From assembly GCF_000327485.1 (NCBI RefSeq), contig NC_019943.1, positions 620,001 to 684,000 on the forward strand: a stretch of DNA of 64,000 nucleotides. Direction: 5' to 3'. This stretch comes from Methanoregula formicica SMSP. Its GTDB lineage: Archaea; Halobacteriota; Methanomicrobia; Methanomicrobiales; Methanospirillaceae. The notes under the pieces were generated by a model. It was given only the letters and a program-made list of their open reading frames with translations, was not told the origin of the DNA and did not search any database. Made by a program: the position numbers and the translations under genes. This document shows positions 1-8,410 of the stretch, piece after piece. Every line of letters begins with the position of its first letter. Position 1 is the first letter of the stretch.

Positions 1-2
1 TC

Positions 3-956
3 TTCGTGCCCCAGCCAGTCAGCAGAGTACTGGCCACCGGCCCTCCGACAACACTTGAAGTCTACGTCCTTGCACCGGACAAGCTGATCGGCGTCAACTT
101 CAACCCGAACCCCGCTCCCGACGGCTCGGTGTATATGCCGGCAAAGTACCGGAACCTGACCGTTGTGGGCGGATGGTTCGGCACCCAGACCGGGAATTAT
201 GAGTCTTTCATCGCCATGAACCCCGACATCATCATTGACATGTCGACACTCGGGGATCCCAATGCCACGAGCACCGTCAATGAGCGCCAGCAGAAGTTCG
301 GTACCATATCCGTGGTCGGCATCACGGATGCAGCAAACGTGACCCAGTACGATCCCTCGATAGCATTCCTCGGGTCACTCCTTGGCGCGGACCAGCAGGC
401 GGCGTCACTCTCGGAATTCTACAACCGTGTCCTCTCAAAGGTCACGTCCACGGTAAAGACGATCCCTGATGACCAGAAGGTCCGGGTTTACTATGCAGAA
501 GGCCCCAAGGGACTCCAGACCGATCCGATCGGCTCCCCTCATGCAGAACTGATCGATCTCGCCGGTGGGATCAATGTCGCTGATTGTGCCATTACGCCGG
601 GCAACGGGCGGACAACCGTCTCGATGGAACAGGTCACGAAGTGGAGCCCCGATCTCATTATTGTCGGTGACCCCGGATTCTACAAGACCATCTCCAACGA
701 CACGCTCTGGCAGGTGATCCCGGCCGTGAAGAACCACCGGATCTACCTTGTCCCGCAGTCGCCGTTCACCTGGTTCGACCGGCCGCCCGGTGTCAACCGG
801 ATCATCGGTATCCCGTGGACGGCAAAGGTTCTGTATCCCGAAAAGTTCACGGATATCGACATGCCGGCCCTGACAAGGGAGTTCTACAGCAAGTTCTATC
901 ACTACGATCTCTCGGACAGCGAAGTGAACAGTTTGTTGGATCCGTCGATCCGCTAA
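3..956 (+). CDS. ABC transporter substrate-binding protein, iron/cobalamin type (5' partial)
   Basis: The reading frame is open to the left edge, so the signal peptide and first residues lie outside the window; the GTG at 6 is unlikely to be the true start. What remains (about 316 residues) looks like a periplasmic binding protein of the FepB/BtuF class (PF01497). It has an N-terminal lobe that places the ligand question (TTLEVYVLAPDKLIGVN), the typical NPDIIID strand near residue 75, a long linking helix and a C-terminal lobe with SPDLIIVGD. Such proteins capture ferric chelates or corrinoids outside the membrane. No permease or ATPase follows; the next genes are a methyltransferase and an Fe-S flavoprotein, so the transporter subunits must lie to the left or elsewhere. 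Ligand cannot be decided from sequence alone. Confidence 0.8.
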   Translation, partial: FVPQPVSRVLATGPPTTLEVYVLAPDKLIGVNFNPNPAPDGSVYMPAKYRNLTVVGGWFGTQTGNYESFIAMNPDIIIDMSTLGDPNATSTVNERQQKFGTISVVGITDAANVTQYDPSIAFLGSLLGADQQAASLSEFYNRVLSKVTSTVKTIPDDQKVRVYYAEGPKGLQTDPIGSPHAELIDLAGGINVADCAITPGNGRTTVSMEQVTKWSPDLIIVGDPGFYKTISNDTLWQVIPAVKNHRIYLVPQSPFTWFDRPPGVNRIIGIPWTAKVLYPEKFTDIDMPALTREFYSKFYHYDLSDSEVNSLLDPSIR

Positions 957-974
957 TCCAGGTATGGGGAAGGA

Positions 975-1631
975 ATGGCGTCCAGGACCGTGAACCGGGA
1001 GGAGCATACGGATGAGTCCGCTGCCGATTTCAATGAGATTGCCCAGACCATCTTCTTCCCCATTTACCCGGTCATCGCCAACCAGATCCTTGAAAGGACC
1101 GGTATCGAGCAGGGTCAGTGCCTCGACTTAGGGTGCGGCCCCGGGCATCTCGCCATCGCGCTTGCAACCTTATCGGACCTGAAAGTCTGTGCAATGGATA
1201 ATTCCCGGCCCATGCTCAGGATAGCGGAAGAGAATATCCGGAAATACCGGCTTGAACGCCGCGTACGGGCCGTCTTTGGCGATGTCATGGAAATCCCGTT
1301 CAATACCGGGTCGATGGACCTTGTTGTCAGCCGGGGGTCGTTTTTCTTCTGGCCAAACCTCTCCCGGGGTTTTTCCGAATGCCTGCGGGTCATCAGGCCC
1401 GGGGGAATTGCGTACATTGGAGGCGGTTTTGGAAATGCACGCCTCAAGGACGAGATCGCTGAAAAGATGCGGGTCCGGGATCCGGAATGGAAGGAGAAAC
1501 GGAACCGGTGGTCACAGAACTGCACACCCCCAAAGGTGCGGGCAGCACTTGTCTTTGCAGGTATCCGGGATTATGATCTCAATAAAGACGATTCGGGTTA
1601 CTGGATCGTGTTCCGGAAGCCGCTGAAGTGA
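975..1631 (+). CDS. Class I SAM-dependent methyltransferase
   Basis: This 218-residue protein has the class I methyltransferase fold. Motif I is LDLGCGPGHLAIALA near residue 50, followed by the acidic CAMDNS strand end that binds the SAM ribose and the GDVMEIPF motif near residue 97. The ATG at 975 is preceded at once by a GGGGAAGGA ribosome site and lies 18 bases after the substrate-binding protein stop, so the two are probably co-transcribed. A methyltransferase next to a metal or corrinoid uptake gene and an Fe-S flavoprotein suggests a role in chelator or cofactor handling, but the substrate is unknown. Confidence 0.82.
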   Translation: MASRTVNREEHTDESAADFNEIAQTIFFPIYPVIANQILERTGIEQGQCLDLGCGPGHLAIALATLSDLKVCAMDNSRPMLRIAEENIRKYRLERRVRAVFGDVMEIPFNTGSMDLVVSRGSFFFWPNLSRGFSECLRVIRPGGIAYIGGGFGNARLKDEIAEKMRVRDPEWKEKRNRWSQNCTPPKVRAALVFAGIRDYDLNKDDSGYWIVFRKPLK

Positions 1632-1675
1632 CCACTATCGTTAACCATTTCAACCAGCCCGCAATATGATCCCCC

Positions 1676-2545
1676 ATGGAACCGGTCCGGGAACGGCTGC
1701 GGGAAACACCGGTCAAAAGCGGGGCAGCAGATTACCTCCTCACGCTCGATCGCGAGGACTACTCAGCCCTCTACCCCCGCATGGTCCGCTACGTTCTCGC
1801 AGTCTCTGACGGAGAGAGGCGGCTTGCATCATTCCGGACCAACACCTTCGAGTACTCCCCGCTCTCGCCTCTTGCGGCTGAATCCGTGGCGCTTGAGAAG
1901 GCCGGTGAGTGGGAGAAGGAGCTTGCAGCGGACCCCTCCCGTATTCTCCGTGAATTCAGGGAGCGGGAGCCAAAGCCGGCGAAACAACCGTCCGCCGACC
2001 TCGTCCTCCTGCAGGGCAGCCCCCGGCCGGACGGCAACTGTGCGATCCTTGCCGGATGGGCGACGGATGCAGCGAGGGACAGGGGCCGTACCGCAGAGGT
2101 CATCTACCCTCATGACCTCGACATCCACTGCTGCATCGGCTGTTACCAGTGTTACAACACCGGCACCTGCGTGTTCGACGACGATATGAACGGGATCATC
2201 GATGCGGTGCGGGGCGCCCGGCTCATCATCGTCTGCTCACCGGTGTACACCAACACCGTGACGGCCGGGCTCAAACTGGTCATCGACCGGATGCAGGCCT
2301 ATCACGCGGAACGGACACTTTTTGGAGGAAAGGACGGACAGCACGGCCTCCTCTTCTCGGTTGCCGGCCGGAAGGGAGGGGGCAACTTCACCTGCATCAC
2401 GAAGGTGGTGACTGCATTCTTCAAAAACTGCGGGATCGAACCGGCCGGTGAGATCCTCATCGACAGCGTGGATGCGGTGAAGGATATCCGTGAGATCGCG
2501 GGAAAGCGGGAGGAAGTATCCGGTCTCGTGCGCCGGTATCTCTGA
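1676..2545 (+). CDS. Iron-sulfur flavoprotein / NADPH-dependent FMN reductase family
   Basis: The 289-residue protein has about 100 residues of unrecognised N-terminal sequence followed by a flavodoxin-like domain starting at LVLLQGSPRPDGNC (FMN phosphate loop, near residue 112). The compact cysteine cluster CIGCYQCYNTGTC near residue 152 fits the C-x2-C-x2-C-x5-C pattern of methanogen iron-sulfur flavoproteins (Isf), which carry one 4Fe-4S cluster and FMN and pass electrons from ferredoxin to oxidants such as O2 or H2O2. PVYTNTVTAGLK is the second FMN contact. It follows the methyltransferase in the same direction with a 44-base gap and may reduce a ferric or corrinoid ligand. The extra N-terminus is not typical of Isf. 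Confidence 0.78.
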   Translation: MEPVRERLRETPVKSGAADYLLTLDREDYSALYPRMVRYVLAVSDGERRLASFRTNTFEYSPLSPLAAESVALEKAGEWEKELAADPSRILREFREREPKPAKQPSADLVLLQGSPRPDGNCAILAGWATDAARDRGRTAEVIYPHDLDIHCCIGCYQCYNTGTCVFDDDMNGIIDAVRGARLIIVCSPVYTNTVTAGLKLVIDRMQAYHAERTLFGGKDGQHGLLFSVAGRKGGGNFTCITKVVTAFFKNCGIEPAGEILIDSVDAVKDIREIAGKREEVSGLVRRYL

Positions 2546-2617
2546 CAGGGCTGTTGACGCTAATCTCAAGGGAGGAACCCAAAGGATAATAGGCACAAAG
2601 ACGTGAGATAATCCGGC

Positions 2618-3439
2618 ATGTGGCCGGAGAAAAGAGGAGGGATACCGGGAGCCGTACGGGGGCAGGGGCCTGTGGCATCTTTCACAGCAGTCCTCTTCCT
2701 CGCTATCTTGGTTGCCTGTTCCGGCTGCCTCTCTTCCGGCCCGCAGGATCCGGGCGGCCCGGGTTTCGCCTCGACCCGGACCGGTGTGCAGGACCTGTAT
2801 CTCTACCAGAATGTTGTGAACACCTCTGGTTTACCCGATCCCGCAAAGGATCCTCCCGGTGATTCCGGTATCAGGTGGCGTGCAGCAATAATCCGAGACG
2901 CGATCAATGTCAATAACTCAGTAACACGCGATTATGCCGTCTCGATTATCCCCCGCTCACACGGGGGGAGCTTCAACCTTGCCCAAGCCTGCGATCTCTG
3001 GGAAGACGTTTACCGCAACTGGACCTACGTAGACGATCCGCGGGGAAGTGAATATTTCTCACCCGCGAGCCGTACGATTGCGCTCGGCATGAAAGGTGAC
3101 TGCGATGACTTTGCGATCGTTGTCGCAGCCATGATCGAATCGGTCGGGGGAAGCTCCCGGATCGTGACAGCACAGAACGGCACCGGGGGTCATGCCTACC
3201 CGGAGCTCTATATCGGGGACAGCAGTGCCCGGTTTGACACTGCCGCAGCCTATATCCGGCAGCGCTACCATGTCACGGATGTCGGCTGCCACATCACGGA
3301 AAGTGCCGACGGGACCCGTCACTACTGGCTCAACCTTGACTGGTGGAGCCGCCATCCCGGGGGCCGGTTTTTTGCTGACCGGGGTGTGCGGATTGCGTAT
3401 TATCCCGACGGGACGTGGGAGTGGAGCGAAACACCGTAA
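2618..3439 (+). CDS. Transglutaminase-like lipoprotein
   Basis: The protein has 273 residues. A basic N-terminus and a hydrophobic stretch (VLFLAILVACSGC, ending near residue 37) form a lipoprotein-type signal with the cysteine as likely anchor. The body contains GDCDDFAIVVAAMIE near residue 160, HAYPELY near residue 190 and WLNLDWW near residue 234, which supply Cys, His and Asp at the spacing of the transglutaminase-like fold (PF01841 class). It is probably extracytoplasmic, acting as a cysteine peptidase or amidase, or only as a binding domain. A 72-base gap separates it from the flavoprotein. After its stop begins the long fwd upstream region. Confidence 0.72.
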   Translation: MWPEKRGGIPGAVRGQGPVASFTAVLFLAILVACSGCLSSGPQDPGGPGFASTRTGVQDLYLYQNVVNTSGLPDPAKDPPGDSGIRWRAAIIRDAINVNNSVTRDYAVSIIPRSHGGSFNLAQACDLWEDVYRNWTYVDDPRGSEYFSPASRTIALGMKGDCDDFAIVVAAMIESVGGSSRIVTAQNGTGGHAYPELYIGDSSARFDTAAAYIRQRYHVTDVGCHITESADGTRHYWLNLDWWSRHPGGRFFADRGVRIAYYPDGTWEWSETP

Positions 3440-3627
3440 GCCCGTTGCCGCGCCGGGGCGTCCGGGCCCGGGTTCTCCTGAGGGATAATTGCGCGTTTGA
3501 TGGATTTTCCTTCATAGGTGCCGGTCGCGGTTGTCCAGCAGAAGAAAACCTTCCGGCAAAATATTGGCTGAGATATTCAAACGGGAACAATATGCATTTT
3601 AATGTCCGCCGGATGTCAACAAGATGA

Positions 3628-3664
3628 AAAATTTGACGGGATATGTCAACCACTTACAAATTTT
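3628..3664. promoter_or_regulatory. Spaced AAAATTTG / CAAATTTT pair upstream of fwd operon 1
   Basis: AAAATTTG at 3628-3635 and its inverse CAAATTTT at 3657-3664 flank 21 bases that also hold a TTGAC/GTCAA dyad. The same octamer recurs three more times closer to the gene (3749-3787). This is the middle of the 356-base gap between the lipoprotein gene and fwdG; the first part of the gap (3440-3620) shows no gene. Operator function is inferred only. Confidence 0.4.
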
Positions 3665-3671
3665 TTTCCAG

Positions 3672-3683
3672 TTGATTAACTCA
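3672..3683 (+). promoter_or_regulatory. TTGATTAACTCA, variant of the recurrent TTGTnnACC motif
   Basis: This site, about 115 bases before fwdG1, resembles TTGATTAACCAG upstream of the gene at 13016 and TTGTTTAACCAA upstream of fdhA1. It is one of about a dozen related sites beside Mo/W genes in the window. Confidence 0.3.
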
Positions 3684-3748
3684 CTCCGTTTTACCGTCTG
3701 TGAAATTAACAATCTTTAATTACTATTTTCTTCCTACCTCTGAATTAG

Positions 3749-3771
3749 CAAATTTTACCCGATAAAATTTG
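3749..3771. repeat. Perfect 9-base inverted repeat before fwdG1
   Basis: Arms CAAATTTTA (3749-3757) and TAAAATTTG (3763-3771) are exact inverse complements around CCCGA. The element ends 24 bases before the fwdG start, a position suited to a repressor site or a leader hairpin. Confidence 0.6.
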
Positions 3772-3787
3772 TGTGAAAATTTGTGTG
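3764..3787 (+). repeat. Tandem 12-base direct repeat AAAATTTGTGTG
   Basis: Two exact copies of AAAATTTGTGTG lie head to tail at 3764-3775 and 3776-3787. The first copy shares its octamer with the right arm of the inverted repeat. The second runs into the TGTGTGAT leader that precedes all three fwdG genes in the window. Confidence 0.7.
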
Positions 3788-3795
3788 TGATGTGC

Positions 3796-4059
3796 ATGGC
3801 TTTTGCAGTTCATGTAAATATGGAACGGTGCTCCGGGTGCAACAACTGCGTTGTTGCGTGCCCGGTCAATGCACTCGAGCTTTTTACGCTCGACCCTGTC
3901 ACCAAGGAGAAGATCTACCAGGTACAGGACGGTGTGGCGAAGAGCCTTGATTTCAAGGCCGAACTCTGCGCAGGATGCGGCGTATGCGTTGAAGCATGCC
4001 CGATGGGAGTCATCAGCCTATCCGGGAAAGGATCAACCGAAGTCCCGGCCAAAGCCTGA
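3796..4059 (+). CDS. fwdG: Formylmethanofuran dehydrogenase ferredoxin subunit, copy 1
   Basis: An 87-residue 2x[4Fe-4S] ferredoxin with CSGCNNCVVACP and CAGCGVCVEACP clusters. It passes electrons to or from the catalytic FwdB subunit in the first step of CO2 reduction to formylmethanofuran. I chose the ATG at 3796 (MAFAVHVNMERC) because the two paralogues at 30893 and 48888 start at the same residue and share TGTGTGAT a few bases upstream; the TTG at 3769 and ATG at 3790 are in frame but poorly placed. It is first in a fwdGDBAC operon and 15 bases ahead of fwdD. FwdF, FwdH and FwdE are not beside it. Confidence 0.9.
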   Translation: MAFAVHVNMERCSGCNNCVVACPVNALELFTLDPVTKEKIYQVQDGVAKSLDFKAELCAGCGVCVEACPMGVISLSGKGSTEVPAKA

Positions 4060-4074
4060 AGAGAGGAGATCCCA

Positions 4075-4485
4075 ATGGCAGAAAAGAAAATTACTCTCAA
4101 CATGATCACGTGCCGGACGATCCAGCAGGGCGTTGGCATGGAAGCAGGCAAGACCTCGCAGAAATATTTCGATGCCTGCACGGTCATGCATATGCACCCT
4201 GACGACATGAAGCGGCTTGGGCTTTGGAAGAACACGAATGTCAAAGTCACGAGTTCCGTTGGCAGCGTTATTGTAAAAGCTGTTGAGACCCGCGAAGATC
4301 TTGTCCCGGGCCTTGCCCACATCCCGATGGGACCCTGGGCGAACCGGATCGTCCCGGCCTATACCTTCTCAACCGGCGAACCGTGCTTCAAGGGATTCCC
4401 GGTGGATGTCGAGATCGCAGCAAACGAACGCATCATGGGTGCTATCGAGGTCCTGCAGGACGCCTGCGGCCTCATCAGGAAGTGA
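4075..4485 (+). CDS. fwdD: Formylmethanofuran dehydrogenase subunit D, copy 1
   Basis: A 136-residue molybdopterin-dinucleotide-binding subunit, equivalent to the C-terminal domain of DMSO-reductase family enzymes. It pairs with FwdB to hold the two pyranopterin cofactors. The conserved N-terminus (LNMITCRTIQQGVGMEAGK) and HIPMGPWANRIVPAYT, which contacts the cofactor, are present; both recur in the paralogues at 30208 and 49162. An AGAGGAGAT ribosome site sits just before the ATG. The stop is followed after 6 bases by fwdB. Confidence 0.92.
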   Translation: MAEKKITLNMITCRTIQQGVGMEAGKTSQKYFDACTVMHMHPDDMKRLGLWKNTNVKVTSSVGSVIVKAVETREDLVPGLAHIPMGPWANRIVPAYTFSTGEPCFKGFPVDVEIAANERIMGAIEVLQDACGLIRK

Positions 4486-4491
4486 CGGACA

Positions 4492-5817
4492 ATGCCAAAA
4501 GAAGTAACTGATGTAATCTGCCCGTTCTGCGGTACCCTGTGTGATGACCTGATCATCACCGTGTCCGATGACAACAAGACCATCCTTGGTGTTAAGAACG
4601 CCTGCGCCATCGGCGCCGAGAAGTTCAACCACCAGAGGCTCCCGGGCCGCGTCAAGCGCCCCCGCATGAGGCAGGCTGACGGGACCTATAAAGAAGTCAC
4701 CTACGACGAAGCGATTGACTGGACCGCAAAGATGCTCGTCAAGTCGAGAAAGACCCTGATGTACGGCTGGGCATCCACGAGCTGCCAGGCCATGAGCATC
4801 GGCCACGAGATTGCGGAGAAATGCGGGGGGATTGTCGACAACTGCGCAACTGTCTGCCATGGGTCGTCCCTCATTGCCATCGAAGATGTCGGTGTCCCGA
4901 GCTGTACACTCGGTGAGATCAAGAACCGTGCCGACTGTGTTATCTTCTGGGGATGCAACCCGGCTCACGCCCACCCCCGCCACATGTCCCGGTACTCGAT
5001 CTTCCCCCGTGGTTTCTTCACCGTCAAGGGCCACAAGGGCCGGAAGATTTACTGCGTTGACTGCCGGTACACGGATACGGCAAAGTGCGCCGACAAGTTC
5101 ATTCAGGTCCAGCAGGGATTCGACTACGAGCTCCTGAATGCATTCAGGACCGCAGTCCGCGGCGAAGCGCTCCCGGACACCGTTGGCGGTGTCCCGAAGG
5201 AGAAGATCTACGAGATTGCAGAATCATTCAAGACCGCACGCTTCGGAATCATCTTCTTTGGCATGGGACTTACCCACACCATGGGCAGGAACCACAACAT
5301 CGATATCGCCATCAACCTCACCCGCGACATGAACGAGTACACGAAATTCGCGATCATGGCCATGCGGGGCCACTGGAACGTCACCGGGTCCGGTCAGGTC
5401 CTCGGCTGGCAGTACGGGTTCCCATATGCCGTCGATGTCTCGCGGAGAGACCAGGCACGCCACCAGACCGGTGAGACGACCTCTGTCGACCTCCTTAACA
5501 GGAACGAGGTGGAGGCCTGTTTCTACATTGCAACCGACCCCGGTGCACACTTCCCGGTTGATGCAATGATCAGCTCTTCACGGAAGCCCACCGTCACCAT
5601 CGACCCGCACATCAACTGCACGACCGAGATCTCCGACATCCACATTCCGGTCGCGATGGTTGGTGTCGAAACCGGCGGCTGCGCCTATCGTATGGACAAT
5701 GTCCCGATTGAGACCAGAAAGGTCGTCGAACCCCCCGAGGGCATGCTCACGGACGAGGAACTCTTAACCAAGATCAACAAGCGTGTTGATGAACTCCTTG
5801 CCAAGGGAGGCGCGTAA
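4492..5817 (+). CDS. fwdB: Formylmethanofuran dehydrogenase catalytic subunit B, copy 1
   Basis: The 441-residue Mo/W-bis-pyranopterin subunit reduces CO2 to formate, which is then condensed on methanofuran by FwdA. CPFCGTLCDD at residues 10-19 plus Cys38 give the 4Fe-4S site. The predicted metal ligand is Cys122 in TVCHG; there is no in-frame UGA, so this is the cysteine rather than the selenocysteine form. WGCNPAHAHPRHMSRY near residue 155 and GHWNVTG are family signatures. Whether Mo or W is used cannot be read from sequence. FwdA starts directly after the stop codon. Confidence 0.93.
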   Translation: MPKEVTDVICPFCGTLCDDLIITVSDDNKTILGVKNACAIGAEKFNHQRLPGRVKRPRMRQADGTYKEVTYDEAIDWTAKMLVKSRKTLMYGWASTSCQAMSIGHEIAEKCGGIVDNCATVCHGSSLIAIEDVGVPSCTLGEIKNRADCVIFWGCNPAHAHPRHMSRYSIFPRGFFTVKGHKGRKIYCVDCRYTDTAKCADKFIQVQQGFDYELLNAFRTAVRGEALPDTVGGVPKEKIYEIAESFKTARFGIIFFGMGLTHTMGRNHNIDIAINLTRDMNEYTKFAIMAMRGHWNVTGSGQVLGWQYGFPYAVDVSRRDQARHQTGETTSVDLLNRNEVEACFYIATDPGAHFPVDAMISSSRKPTVTIDPHINCTTEISDIHIPVAMVGVETGGCAYRMDNVPIETRKVVEPPEGMLTDEELLTKINKRVDELLAKGGA

Positions 5818-7527
5818 ATGTCTGAGTACATCATCAAGAACGGACACGTCTTTGACCCGGTCCAAGGCATCAAGGGCGACAAGAAGGACATTGCCGTAAA
5901 AGACGGCAAGATTGTCGACAAGGTCGGATCCTCGGCAAAGGTTATCGATGCAAAGGACAAGACCGTCATGGCAGGTGCCATGGATATCCACGCCCACGTA
6001 GCAGGCCCCAAGGTCAATGCAGGCCGCTGGTACCGCCCCGAGGATAAGCACTTCGACTCCCACAAGAAGGCCGGCATCACCCGCATAGAGGGCGGCAAGT
6101 CGATCCCGACCGTCTTCAAGACCGGCTACGAGTACGCCCGCATGGGATTCACGTTTGCCATGGAAGCCGCCATGCCCCCACTCTATGCCCGGCATGTCCA
6201 CGAGGAGATCCACGACACCCCGATCATTGACGAGGGCGCTCTCCCGGTCTTTGGCAACAACTGGTTTGTCATGGAGTACCTCAAGAACAACGAGGTAGAG
6301 AACACCGCAGCCTACATTGCCTGGGTTATGCGCCAGACCAAGGGCTACGGTATCAAGGTCGTCAACCCCGGCGGCACCGAAGCTTGGGCATGGGGACTGA
6401 ACTGTCTCACCATCCACGATCAGGTTCCGTACTTCGAGATCACCCCGGCAGAGATCATGACAGGCCTGATGAAGGCAAACGAGTATCTCGGTCTCCCGCA
6501 CTCCATGCACGTGCACCAGAACGATCTTGGGAATCCTGGCAACTACAAGACCACCATCGATACGCTGAAACTCGCTGAGGGTGTCAAGCCGAAAAACAAC
6601 TTCGGCCGCGAGCAGGTTATGCACTCCACCCACCTCCAGTTCCACTCTTACAAGGGGACCAACTGGGGCGACTTTGAGTCCGGCTCCAAGGAAGTCATGG
6701 ACTACGTCAACAAGCAAAAGAACATCACCATCGACACGGGGAACGTCACCCTTGACGAGACCACGACGATGACTGCTGACGGCCCGTTCGAGCACCACCT
6801 CCACGGCCTCAACCACCTCAAGTGGTTCAATGTGGACGTCGAGCTCGAGACCGCAGCCGGTGTCGTGCCATACATCTACGACCCGAACATCTCAGTCTGC
6901 GCCAAGCAGTGGTGTATCGGCCTTGAACTTGCCCTCATGGCAAAGGACCCGATGCGCTGCTTCATCACCACCGACCACCCGAACGCCGGCCCGTTCACCC
7001 GCTACCCGCGTGTCTATGCCTGGCTCATGAGCAAGAAGTACCGAGACGAGCGCCTGAACACCTTCAAGAATGCCGACAAGGTCATCGGTGCAACCCACCT
7101 TGCCGGGCTCGACAAGGAGATCTCGCTCTACGAATTCGCCCAGATGACCCGCGCCGGTCCGGCAAAGGCACTCGGCCTCTCAAAGGACTACGGCGGCCTG
7201 AAGGTCGGTATGAACGCCGACATCGCCATCTACAACATCAACCCGGACAAGTTCCCCTCGAACGGACCGGAGATTGAGAAGGCGTTCGGCAATGCAGCCT
7301 ACCTCTTCAAGGATGGCAGGATCTGTGTCGATGGCGGCAAGGTCGTCGACTTCGGCCAGAAGAAGACCTTCTGGGTCGACGCAAAGGTGCCCGAGAACAA
7401 GCTCGTCATGCACGACATCCGCGAGAAGTTCCTCCGCTACTACAGCGTGAACGAGGCCAACTACCCGGTCCCCGAGAGCTATGCACCGCACCAGCACATC
7501 ATCACGGTGGATGCTACCAAGGCGTGA
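5818..7527 (+). CDS. fwdA: Formylmethanofuran dehydrogenase subunit A (amidohydrolase), copy 1
   Basis: A 569-residue metal-dependent amidohydrolase that carries the formate-to-formylmethanofuran condensation at a binuclear zinc site. The metal-binding HxH is at residues 58-60 (DIHAHVAGP). GYGIKVVNPGGTEAWAWG, near residue 180, spans the lysine expected to be carboxylated, and THLQFHSY near residue 275 and TTDHPNAGPFTRYPR near residue 382 add metal and substrate residues. The ATG overlaps nothing: it follows the fwdB TAA immediately, with the ribosome site (AAGGGAGG) inside fwdB. It is closer to the copy at 50884 than to that at 27097. Confidence 0.94.
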   Translation: MSEYIIKNGHVFDPVQGIKGDKKDIAVKDGKIVDKVGSSAKVIDAKDKTVMAGAMDIHAHVAGPKVNAGRWYRPEDKHFDSHKKAGITRIEGGKSIPTVFKTGYEYARMGFTFAMEAAMPPLYARHVHEEIHDTPIIDEGALPVFGNNWFVMEYLKNNEVENTAAYIAWVMRQTKGYGIKVVNPGGTEAWAWGLNCLTIHDQVPYFEITPAEIMTGLMKANEYLGLPHSMHVHQNDLGNPGNYKTTIDTLKLAEGVKPKNNFGREQVMHSTHLQFHSYKGTNWGDFESGSKEVMDYVNKQKNITIDTGNVTLDETTTMTADGPFEHHLHGLNHLKWFNVDVELETAAGVVPYIYDPNISVCAKQWCIGLELALMAKDPMRCFITTDHPNAGPFTRYPRVYAWLMSKKYRDERLNTFKNADKVIGATHLAGLDKEISLYEFAQMTRAGPAKALGLSKDYGGLKVGMNADIAIYNINPDKFPSNGPEIEKAFGNAAYLFKDGRICVDGGKVVDFGQKKTFWVDAKVPENKLVMHDIREKFLRYYSVNEANYPVPESYAPHQHIITVDATKA

Positions 7528-7537
7528 GGTGAAAAAG

Positions 7538-8338
7538 ATGAACACGGTTACACTCACAGTAAAAAAGCAGCCGGAACTCTACCTTGAATGCGAGAATGTC
7601 AATCCCGACGCATTTGCCGGCAAGAAGGCAGCTGATATTGCAAAGCTCGGTGCATTTGAGGGCAAGGAGATCCTCACCCTCGGCGATTTCTTCACCATCA
7701 GCGGCGATGCAGGAGCAACTGCAGCTGACACGAAGATCGTTGTTAACGGCGACTGCACCAAGATGAAGTACCTCGGCGCCAAGATGACCGCCGGCGAGAT
7801 GGTCGTCAACTCTGCCTGCGACATGTACACGGGCTCTTGGATGAAGGGCGGGAAACTCACCGTCAACGGCGATGTCCACTCCTTCTGTGGCCTTGCAATG
7901 GCGGGTGGCGAGTTCACCATCAACGGCAATGCCGGTAACTACCTCGGCGCTGCCTACCGTGGCGACTGGAGAGGTATGTCGGGTGGCGTCCTCCGCGTGA
8001 AGGGCAATGCCGGATCGGACGTTGCCAGCTTCATGACCGGCGGCACGCTGATCGTTGAGGGCGATGTCGATATCCACCTCGGCACCCACATGGAGGGTGG
8101 CACGATCATCCTCAAGGGCAATGCGAACCGCCGTGTTGGCGGCCAGCTGGTCAAGGGGATCATCTATGTCTTTGGTAAGATCAACGTCATGATGCCCGGC
8201 TACAAGCCAGTCGGTGAGGTCGAGCTCGAAGTTGATGGAACCAAGGCAAAGTTCACCGATTATATCGGCGACCTCGGTGAGCGCCACCCCAAGAGGAAGG
8301 GCGAAACCGTCTACGGCCACCTCTACATGAAGAACTAA
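7538..8338 (+). CDS. fwdC: Formylmethanofuran dehydrogenase subunit C, copy 1
   Basis: The 266-residue protein is built of right-handed beta-helix repeats like the C-terminal domain of glutamate synthase. Repeating G-x-x-x-G/GN units (VNGDV, INGNAGNYLGAAYRGDWRGM, VEGDVDIHLG) run from about residue 65 to 230. FwdC clamps FwdA and FwdB together. I used the ATG at 7538 (MNTVTLTVKK) with AGGTGA just upstream; the frame is open further left inside fwdA, but the paralogues begin at this residue. It is the last gene of the operon and is followed by a hairpin plus T-run at 8363-8395. Confidence 0.92.
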   Translation: MNTVTLTVKKQPELYLECENVNPDAFAGKKAADIAKLGAFEGKEILTLGDFFTISGDAGATAADTKIVVNGDCTKMKYLGAKMTAGEMVVNSACDMYTGSWMKGGKLTVNGDVHSFCGLAMAGGEFTINGNAGNYLGAAYRGDWRGMSGGVLRVKGNAGSDVASFMTGGTLIVEGDVDIHLGTHMEGGTIILKGNANRRVGGQLVKGIIYVFGKINVMMPGYKPVGEVELEVDGTKAKFTDYIGDLGERHPKRKGETVYGHLYMKN

Positions 8339-8362
8339 CGCGAAAGCGAATCACACACGCAC

Positions 8363-8395
8363 GTGAGGGGAGATATTTCCTCACTGACATTTTTT
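8363..8395 (+). terminator. Hairpin plus T6 after fwd operon 1
   Basis: GTGAGG (8363-8368) pairs with CCTCAC (8379-8384), extendable by G-T pairs, and T6 follows at 8390-8395. It lies 25 bases after the fwdC stop. Confidence 0.6.
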
Positions 8396-8410
8396 CCGAC
8401 AGGTTCGAAC

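Noticed and set aside
3415-3627. A 70-codon frame overlapping the end of the lipoprotein gene
   Set aside because: It overlaps a better gene, has an unusual composition and leads into the promoter region.
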